DNA from: Benincasa hispida | Lineage: Eukaryota > Streptophyta > Magnoliopsida > Cucurbitales > Cucurbitaceae | Direction: 5' to 3' | DNA: 64,000 nt | NCBI RefSeq assembly: GCF_009727055.1 | Contig: NC_052359.1 | Location: 14,390,515-14,454,514 of the forward strand | Shown: piece by piece, positions 10,050-20,503 of the stretch | Layout: each line of letters begins with the position of its first letter | Position numbering within the stretch: position 1 is the first letter of the stretch | Position numbers and translations under genes: made by a program | Notes under the pieces: model-generated | Seen by the model: the letters and a program-made list of their open reading frames with translations, nothing else | Told to the model about the DNA's origin: nothing | The model's database searches: none

Positions 10050-10358
10050 CTAGTTGTTGAACATTTCATGTGCAAGATCTTGTCTCCACATTGTCCACTC
10101 ATTTGAAGTCTCAATTAAATTAATGGAAGATCCATCAGTATCCTCATCACCAACGACGTCCTCATCCCGAAAGTCAGTGTCTTCCAATGGATCACTAGAC
10201 ATCTCTCTCTGAATAAAATTATGGAGCATACAACATGCTGTGATGATCCTACATTGTGTGGCTATGATGTAAAAGCAAGGACTCCTAATGATTGCCCAAT
10301 GCATCTTTAGAAGACCAAAACAATGTCCTATAACATTCCTTGCTGCAGAATGTGTCAT
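10050..10358 (-). pseudogene. PIF/Harbinger transposase, C-terminal fragment
   Basis: The translation ARNVIGHCFGLLKMHWAI, then TQCRIITACCMLHNFIQREM and an acidic tail ending NEWTMWRQDLAHEMF matches the C-terminal end of the HARBI1-like DDE_Tnp_4 nuclease. The N-terminal two thirds, including the first catalytic acids, is missing: sequence to the right of 10358 changes abruptly to Ty3/gypsy gag. The remaining stretch has no stops. With the Myb/SANT exon it identifies a truncated Harbinger element whose 5' part was lost at the gypsy junction. Confidence 0.88.
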
Positions 10359-10361
10359 ATT

Positions 10362-11190
10362 GAAAATTCTTTAGGTGTGGTCAAACAGGGCACCTTTCTA
10401 ACTATTGTCCTCAAAGGAAGAACCTCACAATTCAAGAGGCACATGAGGATGAAGAAGATGAGGACTACTTCGAAGAAGACATCAATGTGGCCCAACCTTA
10501 TGAGGGAGATAATATTTCTTGTGTAATCCAAAAGGTCCTCTTGACTTTGGTAACCGAAATGAACCCACAAAGACACAAATTGTTTACAACCCATTCTACC
10601 ATCAATGGGAAGGTGTGCAACGTTATTATTGATAGTGTGGTAGCTCGGAGAACATGGTGTCTAAGAAGCTTGTGCAACATCTCAAGTTAAAAGTTGACCC
10701 ACATCCTCCTATAAAGTAAGATGGATTAAAAAGGGTGGAGAGGTTGTTGTTAATGAACTTTGTACGGTTCCATTGTCAATTGGAACACATTACAAAGATC
10801 AAATCATATGCGATGTCCTAGATATGGACGCTTGTCACATTCTACTTGGAAGATCTTGGCAATATGATAATCATATCAAACACAATGGCAATGCCAAAAC
10901 ATATGATTTCAAATGGATGAGTAAAAAAGTGATCCTTGTACCTATCGATTTAAAAACTCCTATAAGCAAACAAACCATCAAGGAGAAGCACAAGGCAAAT
11001 TTATTTTCTATCCTACCTTATAAACAAGCTTGGACAAATGCAAATACATTTAAACTAGCTTTGTTTGTCCATGTCAAACCCAAAGTCTTATTACCAACCC
11101 CTATGGACAGCAAAGTCCAAAACCTTTTAGACAAGTTTCCTTCCATTACTAAGGTCCCAAGTGACTTACCTCCACTCCGAGACATTTAAC
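10362..11190 (+). pseudogene. Ty3/gypsy gag zinc knuckle and protease remnant
   Basis: The element begins abruptly inside gag with RCGQTGHLSNYCPQRK, a CCHC zinc knuckle whose first cysteine is lost (FF where CF is usual). An acidic linker follows, then the retroviral-type aspartic protease region: TINGKVCNVIID at about 10600, with a frameshift just after the catalytic Asp-Ser, and continuing as SSENMVSKKLVQHLKLK. The region 10773-11187 stays open and includes DMDACHILLGRSWQYD, the end of the protease. The 5' LTR, leader and most of gag are absent. This part is not functional. Confidence 0.87.
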
Positions 11191-11199
11191 ATAACATAG

Positions 11200-12248
11200 A
11201 TTTCATTTTCGGATCTTCTTTACCTCACTTGCCCCATTACCGAATGAGCCTAGTGAGTATCAAGCCCTCCACACCATTATCCAAAATCTTTTACAAAAGA
11301 AACATATTTAACTTAATCTTAGCCCTTGTGTTGTCCAACTCTTTTAGCTCCTAAAAAAGATGGTAGTTGGTGCTTATGCATAGATAATCGTGCGGTCAAT
11401 AGGATAACAATCAAATATAGATTTTCAATCCCAAGAAATTTAGACCTACTTGACCAATTAGCCAAAGCGAGATTTACATAGTAGATACTACCAAATACGA
11501 ATTAGACTAGGGGATAAGTAGAAAACAACATTCAAAACTAACTAAGGATTATTTAAGTGGCTTGTAATGCCCTTCGGGCTATCAAATGCACCTAGCACCT
11601 TTATAAGACTTATGAATCAAATATTTTTACCTTGCCTCAACAAATTTGTGGTCATTTACTTTGATGACATCCTAATTTATAATAAAACTATCAATGACCA
11701 CCTTACACACCTCCAAGAAGTATTATCTATCCTTGAATCTAATACTCTATACATCAATCCTAAGAAATGTGTCTTCTTATGCAGCAACATCAAATTTCAT
11801 GGCTTCATAATTGGATAAGAAGATGTCCAAGCGGATTCTCAAAAAATTGCATAAGTCAAAGAATGGTCATTCCCTATATCGATTAAAGAGGTGCAATCTT
11901 TCCTTGGTTTAGCATCATTTTACTGCAAATTTATTAAGAATTTTAGCTCCATAGCCACCCTTTTAATTCATTATCTAAATAAAGATAAATTTGCATTGTC
12001 TAAAGAGACTTTGGATAGTTTTTAATGCTTTAAAAGACAAGCTAGCCAACCCACCGATTTTAGCCCTCCTGGATTTTACTAAAATATTTGAAGTAGCTAT
12101 GGATGCAAGTTTTATTGGCATAGGGGTTGTCCTCTCCTAAGAATCACATCTTTAGAGTTTTTTAGTGAAAATTTAAGCGAGGCTAGACAAAAGTGGTCCG
12201 CCTATGAACAGAAACTTTATGCACTGGTAAGAGCCCTCCATCAATGGG
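11200..12248 (+). pseudogene. Ty3/gypsy reverse transcriptase and RNase H, first part
   Basis: Recognisable RT blocks in order are [20 protein letters not shown] (about 11350), [18 protein letters not shown] (11567), and the catalytic [11 protein letters not shown] (about 11650), then INPKKCVFL. RNase H follows near 12060-12248 with AMDASFIGIGVVLS and FFSENLSEARQKWSAYEQKL, ending in RALHQW. Several stops and frameshifts lie between the blocks. The reading is then cut by a solo LTR at 12249 and resumes at 14093 with EHYLIGKKFVLIIDH, so the insertion falls between HQW and EHYL. Confidence 0.9.
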
Positions 12249-14092
12249 TGTTAGAGTTGATTCCCGAAATCTCATAAGGTCCTGTAGTTTGTAATTGTAT
12301 TGTACAAAGGATTTATTTATTTAATAAAATATGAGATTTTTTATTTGACAATTAGTAGCATTAAACCCACAAACCAATAAACATCAAAGCTTATCATCTG
12401 TAGTTAAACATGTAGTAGATGGATAAGGTTGGATACCTTATCCTGGTTACACTACGAAAACGGACCGCTTTGTAAATATTACAATTATTGTAAAGTGCTA
12501 TAAATTATCTGACGCTAATCATTCATGTGAAGACATGTGAGCGGGGGTTTTCTATACAAAGGAGTTTGTATAAGACTAGACCACGAAATGACTAGTCTCA
12601 TTATATAACACCGTTTATAATAGAGACTTACATTTCACCAGAATGACCATAGAAGACATGAATTGGATCCTAAGTGAGCTGTGAACTTCTGCCTATAAAG
12701 GCAGTCTTTTGATTTGTATAAGTGAGAGTGATCAGATCGCCAACTCAATAAGCCTACCATTTTGAAGATTCGTCTGATTGGGGAGCTAGGAACATAAATA
12801 CACAAGACGGAATACGCTCCTTTTCCAATGTTGGGGAAAGTAGATAAATTGCTCCCTTAAGGGCCGATTCCGGGGTTTGACCAATGTGGTGCCACACCAT
12901 CTCCTGACTCGAGAGGGGTTTGGTCATAGTTGAACTATGACTTATTATTCATTAAAGGAATCAGTGGTACTTAAGGGTTTAGATGTACCTATTTTGGCCC
13001 AGTTATACTTACAGGCAATTTGTGAAGGGTCATCGTACTGTTGATTGGTTATATTCCAATGGACACATAAATATATTTGTAATGCGAAGAGTGCAACTGT
13101 CGGTCTTTAGTGAAGTGCTTGATAGTTAATGGATGTTGAATAATTTAATTAAAAGAGTTTAATTAATTATTCAAGTATCATTGGAGCTTCAATCTATAGG
13201 TTCATGAGGTCCCCTCTATAGCTATATGGGAATTTAATGAGGATCAATTTTGGATTAATTTGAACTGTTCCAATTAATTGAGGGAATTAATTACATGTGA
13301 TATAATTAATTTTTTACTTAATTATATATAATATATTTGATACATTATTTGAGAGAAAATAAATATTTGAATTTGATTTAAATATTAATTATGTGAATTG
13401 GATTCATATAATTAAGTTTAGTATAAATAAGAATTATATTAAATATCATGCATTGTTTGAGAGAATGAAAACTATAGGTTATATTGTATTTGATACAATA
13501 TTAAACTATAGGTTATGTGTTATATTTGATATAAAATATAGTTTAATATATATTATATGATAATGTAGTTATCATGTAAATATATATTAAATGGTTTTTT
13601 AAATAATTTTTAATTTATTTTGAAAATAATTTTTGTAGGAAGTTGTAACTTTCTCCCCCTATTTCTCTCTATTAATGTGTGTATGTGGTGGTGTGGAATG
13701 AGTGCTTTCCCAATTCCAAAAAGACAAAGTTTTTCTTTGGAAAAACACAATTTTCCACTCAATCTCTTCCTCTCTTCCAAAAATCTAAGTGACAACAAGG
13801 ATTCTCATCCCAAAAGAGAATACAGGATATTCTTATTGTGGTGGTGTTCATTTGGATCACTTTTCCATTCATAATTGTTCGTGACAAACTGAAGAAAATA
13901 ATTGGTTTTTAAGAAGAAAGGTTCTTCAAGGGTAAGTTTTTTCTCACCCTAATTCTCTCTTCTTCAATTATGATTGCATGTTGTAAATTTGTGACTATGC
14001 ATAATGTTTGTATTCTGTATTTTTTATTATGTGAAAATAAAACTTGGATCAATCTCCATGCTTCTGCTCAAAGACATTCACGGGTTCCTTCA
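12249..14092 (+). mobile_element. Solo long LTR, copy 2 (plus), in gypsy RNase H
   Basis: An 1844-bp LTR starts with TGTTAG and ends with CTTCA, and is flanked by the perfect 5-bp duplication ATGGG (12244-12248 and 14093-14097). RNase H coding resumes on the far side. Internal words shared with the other copies include CAATAAGCCTACCATTTT near 12748 and GGAATCAGTGGTACTTAAG near 12957. No coding region lies within, so it is a solo LTR left by recombination of a full element. Short open frames inside it are not genes. Confidence 0.92.
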
Positions 14093-14727
14093 ATGGGAAC
14101 ATTATCTTATAGGCAAAAAATTTGTTTTAATAATCGATCACTATTCCTTGAAATTCCTTCATTGTCAAAAATGCATAAACCGAGTGCATGGTAGATTGAT
14201 TTCTTTTATACAAAAAAATCGATTTATCAACAAGCATACCTCCAGAATTACTAACAAAGTGGTTGATGCCTTGAGTAGAAAGTCATCCCTCCTTACCATG
14301 CTTTAAAGTAACATTATTGCCTTTGACTACCTACTGAATTGTTATAAGAATGACTCTCTGATTTCCATGATATTTGGCACAAATATTTCTCTAATTCTCC
14401 TACTAAGAACTACCACCTTTTGGATGGTTTTTTATTTTATGGTAATAGGTTATGCATCTCACAAGGATATTTACAAGAGGCTATCATCCTAGAAGCCCAT
14501 TCGGGCGACCTAGTAGCTCATTTGATTCGTGACAAAACCTATGAAACCCTTGTCACACGTTTTTTCTGGCCTCAACTTCGAAAAGATGTAAACAATGTAG
14601 TCAAAAGATGCTTCACTTGCCAAACATTCAAAGGTCACACCCAAAACATCAGTTTGTATACTCCTCTTCTAATCTCGACTAACATTTAGGAGGACTTATC
14701 AATTGATTTTATATTAAGGTTGCCCAG
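14093..14727 (+). pseudogene. Ty3/gypsy RNase H end and integrase zinc finger
   Basis: The RNase H continues with FVLIIDHYSLKFLHCQK and ends in the motif NKVVDALSRKSSLLT. After a decayed linker, integrase begins with the H2C2 zinc-binding region: LEAHSGDLVAHLIRDKTYE, FFWPQLRKDVNNVVKRCFTC. The sequence then reaches EDLSIDFILRLP, holding the first catalytic aspartate of the integrase core, and is cut by a second solo LTR. Stops and frame changes are frequent. Confidence 0.9.
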
Positions 14728-16591
14728 TGATGAAGTTAACAATAAGCAATTGTGGATCTAAACATTCTAATTACATCAATTTTAAGGGAAAAACATGCAT
14801 GTTTAAGAGAAAAAAGAAATAGGGTTTTAGCATACAACCTTTGTAGTTACCACCAAATTACTTGAATTCTCCACATAAATCTTCTTCTTTTTTATGCTAG
14901 ACCACCACCTAAGTCTTCTCTACTATTCTCAGCCTTAGATTGAGTTGTAGAGCTCAAATTGAGATGAATTTGGTGTGATTTTATGAGTTGGAAAGAAAGG
15001 AAAAACCAGAGAATTTTTCCTTCCGATTTTTAGTTTGCATGAACTCATAATTGAAGATAGAAACTCAATATATGGTGAACTATCATGTTGCTAGAAATGA
15101 AGGAAGATCAACCACTCAATCTTCCATTAAAGGTTGAGTGCATGAGGTGGTAATCAAATGGATTTTTATGGGATTTTCCCACTACCCATTTGATTTATAT
15201 TATTATTAAAATTAATTAATATAAAATATGTTTAAAAACTGAAATTTAAATCAATTTCAATTTTAAATAAATTTAATAATTTTTTAATTTCACAAATTCA
15301 AAATTTTAATTAATTAATTTCTTAATTTTAAATTTCATAAATTCAAAATTTAATAATTTTAATTGAAATATTAATTAAACTAATTTAATTAATTACATTT
15401 AATATCAAATATTAAATTAATAAAACATTTTATCAAATATTTAAATCATATTTAAATATTATTAACTCTTTAAAGCCACAATGTTTAATTCATTAATTAA
15501 ACATTTATATCAAATATAATATTCCAAACCCTAAGCCGAGTTTGAACATCTCAAATCTCTCAATACGCTATTCTAAGGTTTAATCCTTAGTAGAGGGACC
15601 TAATGAACCTACAGAGCATGAGCTCTAACGATTTGAGACTAATTGGCTAAACTCTTTAAACCAAATTAATCAATATTCGTTAACTACCGGGACATACCAC
15701 TATAGCTTAGTAGTTGCATTCTCCTCACTATAGATATATTTCTGTCCACTTGTTTTAACCATAATTAATAAGTCGATCCTTCACAGGTCTTCATATTTAC
15801 AGCTAGGTCAAAATTATCGTTTTACCCATGTAATACATCTTGCTTCTTAAGTCTCCACTAATTCTCTATTGAGCAATTGGTTTATAGTCCAACTAATAAA
15901 CCGAGTTCCTCTCTGCCACGAGAGGGCGGGACCCCTTTGTTCAAGACCAGGAGTCAGTACTCTAAGGGAACAACCTATATGTTGACTCTAAGATGGATAG
16001 GAGTGAATTTCATATTGCAAGACTATGTTCCGAGTTATCTATCCGGTCTTACCCCTCAAATGGGAGGCTTATTGAGAGATGATGTTGAACTACTTTCACC
16101 TATGCAGATTAAAGGATAATCCCAAATAAACAGGAGTTCATAGTTAGTTTAGGATTAAGATCAAGTTACCTTAGGTCATCGAATTGAAATAATCAGTTTT
16201 AACAGTAAATGGTCGTTATAAAGAAAAGTGACTATTTCGTGGTCTGGTCTTTATGCAAATGTCTTTTTGCGTAGAATGCCCCCACTCGCATGTCTCCATA
16301 TGAACGACTTTGGGATCACATCACTTGTATCAATATACAAAGTGGGTCACATCTATAGTGTCCCCAGGATAAGGTACCTAACTTTATCCATATACTTACA
16401 GACCTTTTTATATACTAAAACTTGACCCTCTTTTATGTCTCTACATAAAGTTTAAGTATTCGTGTTATAGCCATGGGTTAATTTATTGGATTTAGTAATG
16501 AATGCATTTCAACAACATCTTCAATAATAACTTTATTGTGAATAGAATATGTTTAATGTTTACAAACTACGAGTTTAGGACCTTCCCAACA
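14728..16591 (-). mobile_element. Solo long LTR, copy 3 (minus), in gypsy integrase
   Basis: An 1864-bp LTR lies in reverse orientation: on the plus strand it starts with TGATGAAG and ends with CCCAACA. The perfect 5-bp duplication CCCAG flanks it (14723-14727 and 16592-16596). Integrase reads LRLP on the left and [18 protein letters not shown] on the right, the normal order. It shares the family landmarks of copy 2 in reverse complement. The two solo LTRs in one gypsy body entered separately, as their orientation and target duplications differ. Confidence 0.92.
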
Positions 16592-16596
16592 CCCAG

Positions 16597-17450
16597 GACG
16601 CAAAGGGGGTTTGATTCTATATTTGTTGTTGTGGATAGGTTTAGCAAAATAGTTCCTCTCGTACCTTGTAAAAAACATATGATGTTTTGAACATTACCAA
16701 TCTTTTCTTTCGAGACATTTTCAAGCTTCATGGAATTCCAAAGATAATTGTATCTGATAGAAACGTCAAGTTTATGCGTGTTTTTTTTTTTTTTGAAAAT
16801 GTTTGTGAAAATGTTTTGGCACTAACCTCAAATTTAGCTCTTCAAGCCACCCACAAACATACGGTCAAATAGAAGTTACAAACCAAACATTGGGTAATAT
16901 GTTTCGATGTCTAAGTGTAAATCAACCAAAACAGTGGGACACTAACCTTGCACAAGTGAAGTTTGCTTACAATAATATGCAGAATAGATCAATAGGAAAG
17001 TGTCCATTTGAGATTGTATACACTAGACCCCCTCGTTTGACTTTTGATCTCACAACTCTTCCTTCTAATGTAGATATTAGTGAAGAAGCTAAACAACATG
17101 CTAAACATATTCAAGAGCTACACTCGAAAGTCATTGGCTACCTAGAGAAAGCAACCTCTACATACAAAGCTCAAATGGATATTCATAAAAGGCATGTTTC
17201 ATTCAAATCGGGTAATTTTTTAATGATATATCTTTGAAAGTACCACTTTCCAAAAGGAACCTACAACAAACTTAATGACAAAAAATTCGGACCATTTGCT
17301 ATCCTTGAGAAACTCAATGATAATGCTTACAAGATCAACCTCTGAACTTCATTCAACATAAGCAATACTTTCAATATTGCAAACATCTTCTCTTATCAAG
17401 CTTTGGATGAGTTCAAGTTTTCAACTTAAAACTTGAGGACGAGTTTAATT
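16597..17450 (+). pseudogene. Ty3/gypsy integrase core and C-terminus
   Basis: Core motifs are [40 protein letters not shown] and, after a poly-T expansion and frame change, the QPKQWDTNLAQVKFAYNN block. The C-terminal part includes STYKAQMDIHKRHVSFKSGN and [20 protein letters not shown]. Catalytic Asp residues in VVVDRF and IIVSDR are visible, while the Glu-containing region is damaged. The polypurine-like TTTTAAGGGGGT ends at 17460, directly before the LTR. Confidence 0.9.
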
Positions 17451-17460
17451 TTAAGGGGGT

Positions 17461-17800
17461 TGAGATGATGTAAGGATATTAAGGGTATTTTAAGTATTTC
17501 TTGTAAAAAGGGTATTTTGGGTATTTCTTGAAAAATGACAGATTGTATTCTCTTTTTAAATTCAGTTTTAATTTTAGAATAGGTGTGACAAAACCCTTCT
17601 CCTTTGGGTCTATTTAAAGGAGGTTAGGTTAGTTAGTTAATTAGGTGTGTATAAGCACTTTTCCTTTGGGCCTATTTAAAGGGAACTTATCACTCTTCTT
17701 AAATCAAATAAAACTTCAGCTCCAAGATTCTTCCAAGATTTATCCAAGACTCTCTAGTCTTCACCACTTTCTTTGTTGAATGGATATTTGTAATGCATAG
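17461..17800 (+). mobile_element. 3' LTR of the Ty3/gypsy element
   Basis: The LTR begins TGAGATGATGTAAGG directly after the polypurine tract and contains two related blocks with CCTTTGGG..CTATTTAAAG, the second probably including the TATA region. The right edge is approximate, since no second LTR remains for comparison: the 5' LTR was lost at the Harbinger junction. Confidence 0.7.
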
Positions 17801-17879
17801 TAGAATAAGAGAAAAAATCTAAAAATATATTACATTTTTAAAATATTTGCAAATATGGATGAGTTAACTAGTTAATCTT

Positions 17880-18420
17880 TGATTTTTTTTTTAATTTCCA
17901 ATTTCGCCCTCCCTTGTCTTATTTTGTTGTACAACTTTTTTTTAGTCTTTTTATTTTTTTTCTCTTCTTTGATTTTTGCTTCTTCCCTCCCTATTTTCAT
18001 TTTTTCATTTTATTTTCTTTCTTAGTTTTTGATTTTTCTCTTTTTTTTTTTTTATTCTTTCCTTTATTTTTTTATTTTCTTTCATTTCCTTCTTTTTTCT
18101 TTCTTTATTTTTCATTTTTTTCATTTTCTTTTCTTTCTTCAGTTTTTGATAATTCTTTTTTTTATTTTCTTTCTTCAGCTCTTACTTATTCCTTTTTTTA
18201 ATTTTTATTTTCTTTCATTTCTCCGATTTTTTGCTTCTTCTCTTTCTTTTTCTTTTTCTTTTTTAGTTTTTCTTTCATTTTTCCAGTTTTTGCTTCCTTT
18301 TTTCTATTTAATTTTCTTTCATTTTCTTTAGTTTTTGCTTCTTCTCTTTCTCTTACTTTTAAAATTTTTCTTTCTTTTATTTGAATTTTTTTTTCTTCCC
18401 ATTTTTTTCACAAGAATTTT
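17880..18420. repeat. Pyrimidine-rich (TTTTC-type) low-complexity tract
   Basis: About 540 bases of T runs broken by C, with irregular TTCTTT, TTTTCATTT and TTTAGTTTTTG words. Open frames across it are Phe/Ser/Leu runs caused by composition and are not genes. Confidence 0.85.
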
Positions 18421-18539
18421 GAGGCTGAGTTCCATAAGCATGACTTGAAAATATTCAATTCATAAGTGACTTAACACCAACAAGCCAATCATCAAGTTTG
18501 ATTATTATAACAAATTATAAGTATAAATAGCAAATGAAA

Positions 18540-19470
18540 GTCCATAAGTGATAGCCACTAATATTTTCTATCATTGATAGCTTAATCTTTGATTATATTT
18601 TCGTAGTTAATAGTCACTTGTAGAAATCTATCATTGATAGCTAACTTAGTGAATTTAATTAATAAAGTTGAATCTCGAACTAAAATGTAAGTGGAATGCC
18701 TAGAAGTTATCACTAATAGAATGTTTATCAGTGATAGAAGTTATCATCGAAAAGAAAAGAGACTTATAAATGTTTGGGAAGGACAAGAAAGGGGCAAAAA
18801 GGTGTTCAGTAGTTATGATTGATAGAAGCTACTACTAATAGCATGTTACCAGTGATAGGAGCTAATACTGATGATAGAAGTTATCCGATAACACGTTATC
18901 GGTGATAGAAGCTACCACTGATAGCACGTTATCAGTAATAGAGAACTATCACTGATAGCACGATATCAGTGAGATCGTTGATAACATCTTCTTAGTGATG
19001 TTATCAATGAAAGAAGCTATCACTGATAACCACAATATGAGTGATGTTAGTGATATCTGTGAAAAAATTTAAGTGATATCTATATATCGAGTTTCTTTCA
19101 AAGGTGATAACCAGTTATAGAAATCTATCATTAATAGCCTTAAGTGTTAATATTTCAAGGTTGATTCTAATTGATGAAAGTTGTTGGTCTTCTTTCAAAG
19201 TTGATCACTATTTATAAATCTATCATTGATAGCCACTGATAGTCTTAAGTAGAAATATTTCAACGTTGATTCCAATCGATGAAAGTGAATCAATGATAGC
19301 TAATAATAATTGATAGTAAATTAAAAGTTAATATTTCAAGATTGTATTAATTTTTCTAAAATTGAAAGCTATCGCTAATAGCAACTATCATCGATAGCAA
19401 TTGATAGAAACTATCAACGATAACAGCTGATAGAACCTATCAGTGATCATCAATGATAACTGCTATCAGT
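18540..19470. repeat. Degenerate palindromic TATCA/TGATAG array
   Basis: The self-complementary words CTATCAGTGATAG and CTATCACTGATAG and their half-sites (TATCATCGATAG, GATAGAAGCTATC and similar) recur many times with irregular spacing, densest at 18840-19050 and 19370-19480. Each full word can pair with itself, and neighbouring words with each other, so the transcript or single strand could form many hairpins. No coding sequence is present. Confidence 0.8.
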
Positions 19471-19836
19471 GATAGCTTTTAATTTGAGAAAACCAGAAAT
19501 GAGCGAAAAAAATGGTGACTAGACATGGGTTTTTTAGTCTTTTATCATTTTTTTATCTATATATACAATTATTTTATTCTTGTACTACATATTCTATTAT
19601 TTTAGACTTAAGTTCTATTTATGTACTAGCCCTTGTTGAATTTCAATTTTAGTGAGTTATCTTTCGAATCTTGGCCTTAAGACTAGTTGCGCTTTTCAAA
19701 ATCATTAAAAATAAATAAATAAAAATAAAAGCTTTTAATCATTCAAATCCATCATATCTTCTTAGACACTTAACTTGTTTATTCATTTTCTTTTCAACCA
19801 ATGTCTTCCACTCTCTAAACTTGACCTTGAGCATAG

Positions 19837-19892
19837 AGACATGTAAGGTCAATTGAACCATCTCAGACATGTAAGGTCAATTGAACCATCTC
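19837..19892. repeat. 28-bp tandem duplication, two identical units
   Basis: Units 19837-19864 and 19865-19892 are identical, starting AGACATGTAAGG. No function is suggested. Confidence 0.9.
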
Positions 19893-19894
19893 CA

Positions 19895-20200
19895 CATCTT
19901 TTATCGCGTAGAGACCATTCATTTTTTCTCCAACTAGATTTTTTCTTCTTTAATGACCTTAAAAGTGCCACCACAGCCTTGGTAATTCACATTCAATTGA
20001 GTCTAACGTGGTATCATATTTCTCTCTAGTTTAGGCACATGCCTCACGTTTTGAAGCAATTTTGCTGACCCATCATTGAATTTTAGTGAAACCAATCCAA
20101 TTCTTCCAAATGTTGCTTCTGCTTGTTTCTCTTGTTTCTTCATTTGTTTTTCTGATTTTAGTACTCTGATTTTTTTTTTTCTCTGATTCATCTCTAAGCT
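19895..20200 (-). pseudogene. Ty1/copia protease/pre-integrase relic
   Basis: On the minus strand the translation reads GRIGLVSLKFNDGSAKLLQN and VRHVPKLERN, then in another frame GCGGTFKVIKEEK. This follows the copia region between protease and the pre-integrase domain (usual pattern VxLKFxDGS..L..VRHVPxLKRNLISL). It is short, frameshifted and without LTRs. It lies just upstream of the first hAT gene. Confidence 0.7.
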
Positions 20201-20503
20201 TTGCCTTTTTTAAAAAAATTTTAGATCTCCACTTCTTTCTTCCCAAATTTCAGATTTCCAGTGATAGGTTTCAAGGTTTGTAAAAATGTATTTATGTGCT
20301 TTATTTATGTTTGTTTTAGGATTTTTGTTGGACTCTTGGTGGATTTTTTTAGTACTTGTGTTGGTGGTTGTTTTAGATTTGTCTTGCTTTGTTTATTGAA
20401 TGTATACACTAAATAATTATAAATACTCTTAGAATTTTTTTTCTTTGCTTGGTGATGGTTCTTTTTTGAGTTTTTTACTATAGTTTCTCAATTTTTGTAG
20501 ATT

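Noticed and set aside
13610..14194. Open frames within the LTR at 12249-14092
   Set aside because: The LTR boundaries and target duplications explain the sequence; the frames have no relatives in the other LTR copies.
17914..18331. Two overlapping frames of about 95-100 codons
   Set aside because: They translate to Phe/Ser/Leu runs from a pyrimidine tract and have no domain or start context.
18540..19470. CRISPR-like array
   Set aside because: No constant repeat and spacer lengths, a plant nuclear setting and palindromic word structure.
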